Shown one piece after another: positions 1 to 8,979 of a DNA stretch of 59,514 nucleotides (positions are counted from its first letter, which is position 1; each line of letters starts with the position of its first letter). The DNA is from Bacteroidaceae bacterium (GTDB lineage: Bacteria; Bacteroidota; Bacteroidia; Bacteroidales; Bacteroidaceae), in contig JAFVCB010000059.1 in the NCBI GenBank assembly GCA_017479555.1, forward strand, positions 1-59,514. The letters run 5' to 3'. The position numbers and the translations under genes are program-made. The notes below the pieces were generated by a model that did not search any database, was not told the origin of the DNA, and was given only the letters and a program-made list of their open reading frames with translations.

Positions 1-182
1 TGTACCTCGTAGCGATAGCGCACCTGTTTTGCCGTGGCGTGTTCAAAGCGCGCAGTGTGGTTCTCGCCATCAAGCGTCTCGAGACGTAACGATGTATAAG
101 CCTTGTCTGGAAGTGTATAGAGACGCACGTAGAGACTTTCGCCCGCTACGCAGGTATAGGTTATATGAAAATGAAGCGTCAT
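1..182 (-). CDS. malQ: Probable 4-alpha-glucanotransferase, N-terminal fragment (cut by window edge)
   Basis: The first 60 residues of a protein read leftward from an ATG at 182 and run off the window. The fragment starts MTLHFHITY and ends near RYRYEV. This beta-strand pattern resembles the N-terminal starch-binding (CBM20-like) module that precedes the GH77 catalytic domain in Bacteroidetes MalQ. If that is right, the enzyme is a cytoplasmic maltodextrin disproportionating enzyme. The catalytic part is not visible, so the call rests only on the N-terminal resemblance. It could be another protein with a CBM20-like start. Confidence 0.4.
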   Translation of the reverse strand, partial: MTLHFHITYTCVAGESLYVRLYTLPDKAYTSLRLETLDGENHTARFEHATAKQVRYRYEV

Positions 183-311
183 GGTCTAAGTTTGCATAGA
201 AGTGAATAGGATAGAACATGTGGGAATAAGAGAACTCCATTCCCTTTGAGGAGAGAGACACGAACCGCTGAGGTCGTTGCGTGCAGCTTTCGCTTGGGAG
301 GTGAAGAAGGT

Positions 312-926
312 TTAACGCCCCTCGAGTACTGTGGCTTCGTGATTGAGCAAGAACGTTTCTTCTTGGCGAACAGGTTCAGAGACATCCCCCTCTTCGCAGA
401 TATAGTATACCTCCACCTCTTTCAGTCCTTTCACACGAAAGTAGGTAGTGCTAAGACCTAATATCCGCACCTTGGCGTTCAGCAGTTCTGGGTTGTCGTA
501 TAAGTTGAGCGCGTCGCGAATGCCGTCCTTCGTTGGCAGTTGCACGGGGATGATGTTGTGGAAGTCACGTTCGTCTGGACTGTCAGCCAATAGCAAATTG
601 GTATTCACCGCATTTTCGGGTAAGCCAAAGACAGCCGTAGAAGCCGAAAGTACAGTACCCGAGGCGTAACCAACTATGTAGCCCTCCACCCACACGAAAT
701 CTTCATCGTAACTGCCCTGAATGATGTCCTGCACACTGGCTGGATGGTCCTCATCGTTCTCAGCCGACGAAGCCGAGCCACCGCTCTGGTCTGTCTTCTC
801 CGTCTTGTCTTTGTCCTCATCATCGATTATCTCGATGTTTCCGCAGGCAGAAAAAGACACACAGAGGGATATCAAGAGCAGTAGAACCTTGACGGAAAGC
901 GTGCTGTAGAACGTAGGAAATCTCAT
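312..926 (-). CDS. DUF6359 lipoprotein
   Basis: A 204-residue protein with a lipoprotein signal peptide (hydrophobic segment, lipobox FSAC, acceptor Cys28) followed by a very acidic linker rich in D, E, K and S (residues 30-60). The remainder matches the Bacteroidetes DUF6359 pattern: SVQDII near the domain start, then WVEGYIVGY, NTNLLLADSP and IPVQLP, an OB-fold-like arrangement. It is probably anchored in the outer membrane, and the acidic stretch after the Cys is compatible with surface export. The function is unknown. It starts 32 bp after hisB on the same strand and may be read from the his operon, but nothing links it to histidine synthesis. Confidence 0.75.
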   Translation of the reverse strand: MRFPTFYSTLSVKVLLLLISLCVSFSACGNIEIIDDEDKDKTEKTDQSGGSASSAENDEDHPASVQDIIQGSYDEDFVWVEGYIVGYASGTVLSASTAVFGLPENAVNTNLLLADSPDERDFHNIIPVQLPTKDGIRDALNLYDNPELLNAKVRILGLSTTYFRVKGLKEVEVYYICEEGDVSEPVRQEETFLLNHEATVLEGR

Positions 927-958
927 GGCTGTAAATATATTCGAGACAGTCAGACCGA

Positions 959-2023
959 CTAAACCGTGCCTTTCGAAGAAGGTGTGACCATGTGTGACAG
1001 GTCGCGTCGCAGTGCCATTCGCAGTGCCCGCGCAAAGGCTTTGAAGATGCCTTCAATCTTATGGTGTTCGTTTTGTCCCTCAGCCTTGATGTTAAGATTC
1101 ATCGCTGCCGCATCGCTGAGACTCTTGAAGAAATGAGGGAACATCTCGGTGGGCACATCGCCGACGCGCTCGCGTTTGAAGTCTGCGTCCCACACCAGCC
1201 AGGCGCGTCCTCCCATGTCGAGCGACACGGCACATAGGCAATCGTCCATCGGCAGGCTGAAGCCGTAACGTTGCAACCCTAATTTGTTGCCCACCGCCTT
1301 GCGCAGACACTCGCCGAGTACGATTCCCGTGTCTTCTATAGTGTGATGCTCGTCTACGTGAAGGTCTCCCTTGACTTTAACCTCGAGGCCAATGCCGCCA
1401 TGGTGAGCGATTTGCTCCAACATGTGATTGAAGAAGCCCAGTCCTGTATCAACGTGAAGCACAGAAGGGTTGTCAAGATGGATAGCAACACTAATGTCCG
1501 TCTCGCGCGTGGTGCGCTGCACGGTTGCAGAGCGTTCTCCCGCAATGAGTATTTCTGCTATGCGAGGCCAGTCCATGTCTTCGCCAAGTTTCAGCGCCCG
1601 ACAACCTAAGTTGTGCGCCAAGGCTACATCGGTGTCGCGATCGCCTATCACGTAGCTGGCCGACAGGTCATAGTCTCCCTGCATATAGCCCGTGAGCATA
1701 GCCGTACCTGGTTTGCGGGTTGGCGCGTTATCCTCGGGAAAATGGCGGTCTATATGTTGCGCATCGAACGTGATGCCTTCACCTTGGAGCGTATCGAGGA
1801 TAAAATTGTGTACAGGCCAAAACGTCTCTTCGGGAAAAGACTCCGTACCCAAACCGTCTTGGTTCGATACAAGCACAAACTCGTAGTCCGTGCGACGACG
1901 TATCTCGGCCAACGCACCTATCATGCCAGGCACAAAGACGAGTTTCTCAAAACTATCTATTTGCTCATCGGCGGGTTCGCGAATCAGTGTGCCATCGCGG
2001 TCGATGAAAAGAGCTTTCTTCAT
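959..2023 (-). CDS. hisB: Bifunctional histidinol-phosphatase / imidazoleglycerol-phosphate dehydratase
   Basis: A 354-residue two-domain protein, the length of E. coli HisB. Residues 1-165 form the HAD phosphatase (DRDGTL nucleophile motif, VSNQDG, RKPG, GDRDTD). Residues 170-354 are the dehydratase with paired metal-binding motifs DEHHTIED and EHHKIEG. It carries out steps 6 and 8 of histidine synthesis in the cytoplasm. The HAD zinc loop of the enterobacterial enzyme has lost its cysteines here: the stretch reads [15 protein letters not shown], with D, A and T where the three Cys would be. It is the last his gene of the cluster, 101 bp after hisC. That gap carries an AT-rich tract (2036-2052) just before the start codon. 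Confidence 0.95.
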   Translation of the reverse strand: MKKALFIDRDGTLIREPADEQIDSFEKLVFVPGMIGALAEIRRRTDYEFVLVSNQDGLGTESFPEETFWPVHNFILDTLQGEGITFDAQHIDRHFPEDNAPTRKPGTAMLTGYMQGDYDLSASYVIGDRDTDVALAHNLGCRALKLGEDMDWPRIAEILIAGERSATVQRTTRETDISVAIHLDNPSVLHVDTGLGFFNHMLEQIAHHGGIGLEVKVKGDLHVDEHHTIEDTGIVLGECLRKAVGNKLGLQRYGFSLPMDDCLCAVSLDMGGRAWLVWDADFKRERVGDVPTEMFPHFFKSLSDAAAMNLNIKAEGQNEHHKIEGIFKAFARALRMALRRDLSHMVTPSSKGTV

Positions 2024-2124
2024 GAGTGAGACTCAATATATAATATATATAAGGAACAAAATCGGTTGTGCGCTGAGACAGCAAAAGCGTCCGCTCACGG
2101 TGTGCGCGCAGAAGAAATAGGATG

Positions 2125-3174
2125 TTAGCCCCTGTCTTCCCACTGTCGCAGGGCAGAGAGTAGTGCGGTATTCTCGGCAGGAGTGCCAATCGTGATGCGC
2201 AGACAGTCCTCGCAGAGCGTGACTTTGCTGCGGTTGCGCACCACAATGCCTTTGTCGCAAAGGTACTGGTATATCTTGTCGGCTTGGTTCACTTTTGCCA
2301 AAAAGAAGTTGGCCTCGGTGGGGTACACCTTTTGGCAGTAGGGCAATAGGCTCACCGCTTGCATCACCTTGGGGCGTTCGCTGAGGATTAGGCGTATCCA
2401 TTTGTCCACATCGTCGATGCGCGAGAGAATGGCTTGTGCCTCGTTTTGCGTGAGTTGATTGACGTTGTAGGGATATTTCACCTTGTTGAAAAAGCCAATG
2501 ACGGCTTCGTTGGCAAAAGCCATACCTAAACGTATCGCCGCACTGCCCCACGCCTTAGAGAGCGTAGAGAGTACCAACAGGTTGGGATGTGTAGCCAGCG
2601 CCGTGGTGAGCGTCTCGCCTTGTTGGAAGTCACCGTAGGCTTCGTCCACTACGACGATACCGCTAAATGCCTCGCAGACGCGCAGAATTTCTTTGCGGTC
2701 AATGGCATTACCCGTCGGGTTGTTGGGGCTACAGATGAAGATGGCTTTGGTATACTGACTGCAAGCCTCGAGCATCTTTTCGCTGCGCATAGAGAAGTCG
2801 CTCTCTAAAGGCACGCGCCGATATTCCACGTCGTTGATGGCCGCACAAACGCTGTACATGCCATACGTGGGTTCTATAGCCACCACGTTGTCCTTGCCCG
2901 GGCGACAGAAGACGCGAAATATCAGGTCGATGGCTTCATCACTTCCGTTGCCAAGGAATATGTTTTGTACAGGCACACCTTTGATGCGCGCTACATGGCT
3001 CTTCAGCTCGCGTTGCAGCGGGTCGGGATAGCGATTGTTGGGACTGTTGTACGGATTCTCATTGGCATCGAGAAACACGCTGGCTTCGGAGCCCGTATAT
3101 TCATCGCGGGCAGAGCTATATGGGGCGAGATGCCAAATGTTGGGGCGTACCAGATTTTGCCAATTGGGTGTCAT
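2125..3174 (-). CDS. hisC: Histidinol-phosphate aminotransferase
   Basis: A PLP-dependent fold-type I aminotransferase that makes L-histidinol phosphate. The conserved signature is present: NENPY-like DANENPYNSP, GNGSDEAID, PNNPTGN, VVDEAYGDF, the PLP lysine in TLSKAWG, and RLGMAF. I start it at the ATG at 3174 (MTPNWQNLVRP), giving 349 residues, because this matches the usual HisC beginning. The frame stays open upstream to 3273, but those 33 residues look like read-through of the gap after hisD. It lies between hisD (98 bp upstream) and hisB. Confidence 0.93.
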   Translation of the reverse strand: MTPNWQNLVRPNIWHLAPYSSARDEYTGSEASVFLDANENPYNSPNNRYPDPLQRELKSHVARIKGVPVQNIFLGNGSDEAIDLIFRVFCRPGKDNVVAIEPTYGMYSVCAAINDVEYRRVPLESDFSMRSEKMLEACSQYTKAIFICSPNNPTGNAIDRKEILRVCEAFSGIVVVDEAYGDFQQGETLTTALATHPNLLVLSTLSKAWGSAAIRLGMAFANEAVIGFFNKVKYPYNVNQLTQNEAQAILSRIDDVDKWIRLILSERPKVMQAVSLLPYCQKVYPTEANFFLAKVNQADKIYQYLCDKGIVVRNRSKVTLCEDCLRITIGTPAENTALLSALRQWEDRG

Positions 3175-3272
3175 CGTAAAGAAATGTGAGTTAAAGATTG
3201 AGGGAGGTGAAACGGGTCGTAACGTCATGCTCTTGTCGCAGTGCGCAAAGCTGACAACCTTCGGTGTGCACA

Positions 3273-4577
3273 CTACTCGTGGCCTAAGGCATCTTGCGCC
3301 GCAATACGTCTGAGATACATAGCCTTGCGGTGTGCATCGAGCTGTTCGGCAGCAGCCATAGCTTCCACAGCGGGCGCAAAGGCCGCTAAAGCCTCGGGGC
3401 GCAACTCCTGCAGCGTCATCTTGCGTTGGAAACTATCGAGAGATAAACCACTGTAGCTGCGTGCCCAAGCTTTGGTGGGCAAGGTGTGGTTCGTGCCGCT
3501 GGCATAGTCGCCCGCACTCTCGCAACTGAAATTGCCCAAGAAGACACTGCCCGCATTGCGTATCTGGTCGGCTACGGCGTGATAGTTCTCCGTGGCAATG
3601 ATGAGATGCTCAGGCGCGTAGAGATTGGTGAAGTCAATGGCGCTTGCCATGTCGTTCTCGAAGACCAAGATGCGACTGTTGTCAATGCTTCGTTGTGCGA
3701 TGTCGCGTCGCGGCAGTTGGGAGAGTTGCAGGGCTGTTTCGTGCGCCACTTGCTCCGCCACCTGCTTGTCAGTAGTCACCAGTACGGCTTGACTATCAAC
3801 ACCATGCTCAGCCTGCGAGAGGAGGTCGGCTGCGACAAATTCGGGTCGGCAGGTTGTGTCGGCTAACACTTCTACTTCGCTCGGTCCAGCGGGCATGTCG
3901 ATAGCCACGTGACTGAGCGAAACGAGTTGTTTGGCCGCCATGACGTACTGATTGCCTGGGCCAAAAATCTTGTCCACACGCGGTATGCTCTCCGTACCGT
4001 ATGCCATGGCAGCAATGGCTTGCGCACCTCCTACGCTGAATACCTTGGTTACACCGCATAGGTGTGCGGCAAAACGTATGGCCGCATTGATAGAACCATC
4101 GGGCGAGGGCGGTGTGCAGAGTACTATCTCGCTACATCCCGCAATCGTGGCAGGGATAGCTAACATCAGCACTGTTGAGAACAAGGGGGCTGTGCCGCCA
4201 GGGATATACAGCCCGACGCGCTCGATAGGCACAGCACGTTGCTGGCACACGATGCCAGTTTGCGTTTCAACCGTGATGGGGCTAAAGCGTTGGGCTGCAT
4301 GAAAAGCCGTGATGTTGTGATGCGCCAATCGTATGGCCTCGCAGAGCGATGGGGGCAATTCACTCTCGGCTTCTTGCAAGGCTTGAGCAGGCACGGCCAA
4401 GGTGGTCAGTCGTGCCTTGTCAAATCGTTCTTCTAAGCGTCGAAGCGCCTCGTCGCCATCGTTGCGGACTTGTTCCAAAATGGGTTGCACGGCAGCGAAG
4501 AGCGAAGAAAGGTCAAAGAGAGGGCGTTCAGCCAAGGTCTGCCACTGCGAGCGAGCGGGATTGATGAGTATTTCCAC
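3273..4577 (-). CDS. hisD: Histidinol dehydrogenase
   Basis: A 434-residue NAD-dependent zinc enzyme that oxidises L-histidinol to L-histidine, the last step of the pathway. Family motifs are clear: YIPGGTAPLFST, GPGNQYV, DMPAGPSEV, SQAEHG with Q and H as zinc ligands, and ESAGDYASGTNH. The length is normal. It begins 3 bp after the hisG stop, so the two are surely co-transcribed and probably translationally coupled. Confidence 0.96.
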   Translation of the reverse strand: MEILINPARSQWQTLAERPLFDLSSLFAAVQPILEQVRNDGDEALRRLEERFDKARLTTLAVPAQALQEAESELPPSLCEAIRLAHHNITAFHAAQRFSPITVETQTGIVCQQRAVPIERVGLYIPGGTAPLFSTVLMLAIPATIAGCSEIVLCTPPSPDGSINAAIRFAAHLCGVTKVFSVGGAQAIAAMAYGTESIPRVDKIFGPGNQYVMAAKQLVSLSHVAIDMPAGPSEVEVLADTTCRPEFVAADLLSQAEHGVDSQAVLVTTDKQVAEQVAHETALQLSQLPRRDIAQRSIDNSRILVFENDMASAIDFTNLYAPEHLIIATENYHAVADQIRNAGSVFLGNFSCESAGDYASGTNHTLPTKAWARSYSGLSLDSFQRKMTLQELRPEALAAFAPAVEAMAAAEQLDAHRKAMYLRRIAAQDALGHE

Positions 4578-4580
4578 GGC

Positions 4581-5432
4581 TTAAACGATGAGTTTTTCGA
4601 TGTCAATAACCAGTATGCCTTGCGCCCCCTCGGCTTTGAGCTTACCAATGATTTCCCAAAACCGATCCTCATCAATCACAGTGTGAATGCTGCACCATCC
4701 CGACTCAGCCAAAGGCATCACGGTGGGACTCTTCACACCAGGAAGCAGTGCCGTGATGGCATCGACCTTTTCGGCGGGCGCATTGAGCAGCACGTACTTT
4801 TTAGTCTCGGCACTCTGTATGGCATCGAAGCGGAAAAGCATTTCGTCCAGAATGGCGCGTTTCTCGTTGTCGAGCAACTTGTTGGCTATCAGCACGGCAT
4901 CGCTGTGCATAATCGTTTCGACCTCTCTGAGCTTGTTGGTCACCAAGGTGCTGCCCGAAGAGACGATATCGAATATCGCATCCGCCAGTCCCACGCCCGT
5001 ACTGATTTCTACAGAGCCCGAGATGACGTGTATCGTGGCTTTGATGCCTTGTTTGTTCAACCATTTACGCAGAATCGTGGGGTATGAAGTGGCTATGGTC
5101 TTACCCTCGAACCATTCGGGACCCGTGTAGGGCTCGTCCTTTGGCAAGGCGAGCGAGAGGCGACATGCCCCAAATCCTAAGTGACGTATGATTTCGGCGT
5201 CGGCTTCTTTCTCTTCGAGTTCGTTGAGTCCCACAATGCCGATGTCGGCTACGCCATCGGCCACGGTGGCAGGTATGTCATCGTCGCGTAGAAAGAGGGT
5301 TTCGATAGGGAAGTTGCGGGCTTTGACCAATAGCGTGCGTTTCGACTCGCTGACTTTGATGTCCGCCTCGCGGAGGAGTGCCATGGTGTCGTCGTGCAGA
5401 CGACCTTTGCTTTGTACGGCTATTCTTAACAT
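4581..5432 (-). CDS. hisG: ATP phosphoribosyltransferase, long form
   Basis: The 283-residue first enzyme of histidine synthesis, condensing ATP with PRPP. The start MLRIAVQSKGRL is typical. The PRPP-binding region SSGSTLVTNKL is present. The final 75 residues form the extra regulatory domain of the long (HisZ-independent) type, which in the family binds histidine for feedback inhibition. It is the promoter-proximal gene of hisGDCB. The 115-bp gap upstream holds a small hairpin (GCTGAG/CTCAGC, 5477-5493) but no His-codon leader peptide. The other his genes (hisH, hisA, hisF, hisIE) are not in the window. Confidence 0.95.
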   Translation of the reverse strand: MLRIAVQSKGRLHDDTMALLREADIKVSESKRTLLVKARNFPIETLFLRDDDIPATVADGVADIGIVGLNELEEKEADAEIIRHLGFGACRLSLALPKDEPYTGPEWFEGKTIATSYPTILRKWLNKQGIKATIHVISGSVEISTGVGLADAIFDIVSSGSTLVTNKLREVETIMHSDAVLIANKLLDNEKRAILDEMLFRFDAIQSAETKKYVLLNAPAEKVDAITALLPGVKSPTVMPLAESGWCSIHTVIDEDRFWEIIGKLKAEGAQGILVIDIEKLIV

Positions 5433-5547
5433 AGGTGTTTCGTGGGGTTAAATAAATGAGGGAAATTAGTGCTTGCTGAGCGCGTCTCAGCGTTGTCTTG
5501 CGGAGTAGAAGATTGAGGTAAACGAGAGAGAATGTCTGTTAAACAAA

Positions 5548-6969
5548 CTATTCCTGTTCGCTTTCTTTTTTCCATTGGTTGACCAAACTGCGCGCCTTTG
5601 CCATCGTCTTCTTGGGGTCTTTGAAGTCGAAGTCCTCTTCTAACAAAGAGACTGTGCTGATGAAATCGTTTTCCACACCCTGCTCGAGGAGTTCGACAAA
5701 CTCTGGATGATGTATCCGAAAGGCGGCGTAGGCCAATGGGGCTGAATACATGTGTTCGTGGCCTTTGCTGTAGACGATGATGTTGCTCCATATATCTTGG
5801 GCAGCTTCGTAGCAATTGCCCGTTTGGAGTATATAGACCAGATTTGAGAGATCATCGTCTTTGACAGGTTGTGACTTGAATACCAGTCTCAGCGCATCTA
5901 AGCCTTCTTCTACGCGATTGACGATAAACAGTAGTGTTGCCCACATGATGTGCCGCGAGTTATAGTTCTCGCGATCCATGTGTCGATAGACGAGGTCGTA
6001 GGCATCGTCATCGCGGCCTTCACGCAGAGCTTCTTGCGCCAAGTAGCGATGCATGCGGTCGAGCTCCTCTCGGTTGTCGCTGAATTGTTGCACACCGAGA
6101 TGCAGGATGAACGAGGCTTTTTCATACTCGTTCTGCATTTGGTATGCTTGGGCTAAGTTCGCGTAGTTTTCTACAGAGCAAGCTATTTGGTAGTTGATGT
6201 TGTGGAGGTCGTTCCACATGTCGTCGTACCTTTTCAAGCGCAGCAGCGTGTCGAGGCGAACGCTATAGGCATCGGCGCAATCTTTGTTGGCCGCTATGGC
6301 ATATTCGCAACTCTCGAGCGCGTCTTCAAACTTCTCGGCGGTGTATTGCACCTTGGCTAATTGCACCCATGTGGCCGCGTCGTAGGGATTTTCGTCAAGA
6401 CAGTGGTTGAGCAGACTGATGGTCGCGTCGTAGTCGCCCCGTCTGAACACGCAGTCGGCCAGTTCAGAGGCCGCGCGGACATACTCGTCGTAGTGCGGGT
6501 CATTGCATTTCCGTAGCCACGGTTCAGCCAAGTGATAGTAGCCTGCCTCGTAGTACATCTCCGCGATGTCGAGCATGTTGTCTTGATTAAGCTCCTGCCC
6601 GCTATTTGCTATTTCGTCTACGAGTCTACGACAACCCTTTAAGTCTAAGGTGAGCAGTGCTTTCTCTGCGTAGAACATTTTGCGGAAAATGCTGTCGGAT
6701 GGTAATTTGTTGATAATCTGCGTGGCTTTCTTCCAGTCGCCCGTGTTCTTGTGGTAGTAGGCATGGGCTATGATGACGTCCATATCGTCGGGGTACAAGC
6801 TCACTGCTCGCTTGAGTACCTCGTAGGCCTTGTCGTTGCGAAAGTCGTCGGCGTAGTAGTCGTATATGTCAAGAAGCTCAGCAGGCTCGAGAAACACGGG
6901 TATGGATTTGGCCACGGCTTCCTCGTATCGTCTGATTAGGTTCTTTAAGTCTTTTTTGTTTCGTCGCAT
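5548..6969 (-). CDS. TPR-repeat protein
   Basis: A 473-residue, largely helical protein with at least seven tetratricopeptide-like repeats. Examples are ALRLVFKSQP and the segments around AYYHKNTGDWKKA, MYYEAGYYHLA and VQLAKVQYTAEKFEDALE. There is no signal peptide or membrane segment, so it is probably cytoplasmic and acts as a scaffold. I chose the ATG at 6969 (MRRNKKDLKNLIRRYE) because Bacteroidetes relatives begin with a similar basic KDLK..I segment. An ATG at 7038 would add 23 residues and overlap the end of glnS by 13 bp. Specific function unknown. Confidence 0.75.
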   Translation of the reverse strand: MRRNKKDLKNLIRRYEEAVAKSIPVFLEPAELLDIYDYYADDFRNDKAYEVLKRAVSLYPDDMDVIIAHAYYHKNTGDWKKATQIINKLPSDSIFRKMFYAEKALLTLDLKGCRRLVDEIANSGQELNQDNMLDIAEMYYEAGYYHLAEPWLRKCNDPHYDEYVRAASELADCVFRRGDYDATISLLNHCLDENPYDAATWVQLAKVQYTAEKFEDALESCEYAIAANKDCADAYSVRLDTLLRLKRYDDMWNDLHNINYQIACSVENYANLAQAYQMQNEYEKASFILHLGVQQFSDNREELDRMHRYLAQEALREGRDDDAYDLVYRHMDRENYNSRHIMWATLLFIVNRVEEGLDALRLVFKSQPVKDDDLSNLVYILQTGNCYEAAQDIWSNIIVYSKGHEHMYSAPLAYAAFRIHHPEFVELLEQGVENDFISTVSLLEEDFDFKDPKKTMAKARSLVNQWKKESEQE

Positions 6970-7025
6970 ATCCTGTTTGGGTTTATCCCAATTTGAGGTC
7001 AAATGACTGATAAGGGGTTTAGAAA

Positions 7026-8750
7026 TTATTTCTTCCAACTATCGCGTAGCCCCACCGTACGGTTGAAGACGAGCTTCTCGGGCGTGCTGTTCTTGTCGAA
7101 CGTGAAGTATCCGATGCGCTGGAATTGCAGGTAGTGCTCATCGCTCAGCGTGGCGAGGTTGGGTTCAACGTAGCATTCGGTGAGTACTTCGAGGCTGGCG
7201 GGGTTGAGCATCTGACGCATGGCGGTGAGCGCATCGCATCCTTGTTCGCTGGTGAGGCGGGCGAGCTCATCGCGTGGGTTTTCTACGCTCCAAAGGCGGT
7301 CGTAGAGTCTCACCTCGGCCTTGCTGCAATGGTCTTGGCTCACCCAGTGAATCGTACCTTTTACCTTGCGTCCAGCACCAGGCATACCGCTCTTGCTGTC
7401 GGGGTCGTAGGTGCATAGAATCTCTACCACGTTGCCCGCGTCGTCCTTGCGACAACCCTCGCAGTGTACGATGTAGGCATTCTTCAGTCTAACGTCTTGG
7501 CCGGGCGTCAGGCGGAAGTATTTCTTCGGTGCGTCCTCCATGAAGTCGTCTGCTTCGACCCACAGATTCCTGCTGAAGGGAATGGTGTGTGTACCTGCTT
7601 CGGGATGTTCGGGGTTGTTGATGGCTTCCATCTCCTCTACCTGTCCTTCGGGATAGTTGGTGATGGTGAGTTTCACGGGGTGTAGCACGGCACTGACGCG
7701 CTGGGCGCGGTCGTTGAGGTCTTCGCGCACGGCACTCTCGAGCAGGGCAAAGTCGTTGAGCGCATCGAAGGTGGTGTAGCCTATCTTGTCGACAAACTTA
7801 CGTATGCTCTCGGGCGAGTAGCCACGACGACGGAAGCCGCAGAGTGTGGGCATGCGGGGATCGTCCCATCCGTCTACGATGCCTTCTTTGACCATGGTGA
7901 GCAGATTGCGCTTAGAGAGCAGTACGTAGTTGAGGTTGAGCTTGTTGAACTCGTACTGGCGGGGACGATGGTCGTTGAGGTCTTGTTCTTCCTTGACCCA
8001 GTCTATGAAGAGGTCGTAGAGGGGACGATGTGGCACGAACTCCAAGGTGCAGAGCGAGTGGGTTACTCCCTCGAAGTAGTCGCTTTGTCCGTGTGCAAAG
8101 TCGTACATGGGATAGGCTTTCCACTTAGTGCCTGTGCGAGGATGGGGGTGGTTCACCACACGATAGATGATGGGATCGCGGAAGTGCATGTTGGGGCTGG
8201 CCATATCGATTTTGGCACGTAGCACCATGCGGCCTTCTTCTACCTCTCCGGTGTTCATCTTCTCGAACAGCGCGAGGCTCTCTTCGATGGGGCGGTTGCG
8301 GTAGGGACTCTCGGTGCCGGGACGTGTGGGCGTGCCTTTCTGCTGAGCGATTTCCTCGGCTGTCTGTTCGTCGATGTAGGCTCTACCTTCGTGGATGAGC
8401 CGTACTGCGAAGTCCCAGAGCTGCTGAAAGTAGTCTGAGGCATAGTATTCGCCAGCCCACTTGAAGCCTAACCAACTGATGTCCTCCTTGATGGCATCCA
8501 TGTATTCCATGTCTTCTTTGGTAGGATTGGTGTCGTCGAAGCGTAGGTTACAGATGCCGCCGTAGCGTTGTGCGATGCCGAAGTCCATGCAGATGGCCTT
8601 GGCGTGGCCGATGTGCAGATAGCCGTTGGGCTCGGGCGGGAAGCGCGTCTGTATGCGCCCATCGTTGAGGCCTGCTGCGAGGTCGGTTTCTACTTGTTGC
8701 TCTATGAAGTTGAGTGACTTTTTGGGTGTGGTAATCTCGGGTGTTGCCAT
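7026..8750 (-). CDS. glnS: Glutaminyl-tRNA synthetase
   Basis: A 574-residue class I aminoacyl-tRNA synthetase charging tRNA-Gln. It has the HIGH motif in PPEPNGYLHIGHAKA and the KMSKS-equivalent LLSKRNL. The HSLCTLEF motif separates GlnRS from GluRS. The C-terminal half is the anticodon-binding beta-barrel. I use the ATG at 8750 (MATPEITTPKKSLNF); the 17 residues encoded upstream look like leader. Its cognate tRNA-Gln(CUG) lies in this window at 23612. The stop lies 57 bp before the chosen TPR-protein start. Confidence 0.95.
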   Translation of the reverse strand: MATPEITTPKKSLNFIEQQVETDLAAGLNDGRIQTRFPPEPNGYLHIGHAKAICMDFGIAQRYGGICNLRFDDTNPTKEDMEYMDAIKEDISWLGFKWAGEYYASDYFQQLWDFAVRLIHEGRAYIDEQTAEEIAQQKGTPTRPGTESPYRNRPIEESLALFEKMNTGEVEEGRMVLRAKIDMASPNMHFRDPIIYRVVNHPHPRTGTKWKAYPMYDFAHGQSDYFEGVTHSLCTLEFVPHRPLYDLFIDWVKEEQDLNDHRPRQYEFNKLNLNYVLLSKRNLLTMVKEGIVDGWDDPRMPTLCGFRRRGYSPESIRKFVDKIGYTTFDALNDFALLESAVREDLNDRAQRVSAVLHPVKLTITNYPEGQVEEMEAINNPEHPEAGTHTIPFSRNLWVEADDFMEDAPKKYFRLTPGQDVRLKNAYIVHCEGCRKDDAGNVVEILCTYDPDSKSGMPGAGRKVKGTIHWVSQDHCSKAEVRLYDRLWSVENPRDELARLTSEQGCDALTAMRQMLNPASLEVLTECYVEPNLATLSDEHYLQFQRIGYFTFDKNSTPEKLVFNRTVGLRDSWKK

Positions 8751-8789
8751 GTTGAAAATGTGATTATGTAGGCGTTGTGAAAATATCAG

Positions 8790-8948
8790 CCAAAGACGCA
8801 AAGATGCGCAAAGTGTCTTTTCTCTTACTGGCCTGAATGCGGAGGACTTGGGGCGGCTTGCGGACGTGCCTGCGTGCCTTTGTGGGGCTTATGCCCTTTG
8901 GCCTGGTTCTCTGCGGCTTGGCAGCTTTGCGTGTCTTGGCGTCTTTGG
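8790..8948. repeat. Imperfect 24-bp inverted repeats around a 111-bp core
   Basis: The glnS-recQ gap (8751-8979) contains two arms, 8790-8813 and 8925-8948. The right arm matches the reverse complement of the left arm at 21 of 24 positions, with the shared core CCAAAGACGCAAAGA-like. The interior (8814-8924) is G/T-rich and has no gene. It resembles a decayed small non-autonomous element or a long-range hairpin. I see no target-site duplication that I would trust. Confidence 0.6.
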
Positions 8949-8979
8949 GGTGGAGTGGGGTTGCGCAGTGGTGTGGGTG

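Noticed and set aside
5433-5547. Histidine attenuator ahead of hisG
   Set aside because: There is one small hairpin but no leader peptide with consecutive His codons and no T-tract terminator.
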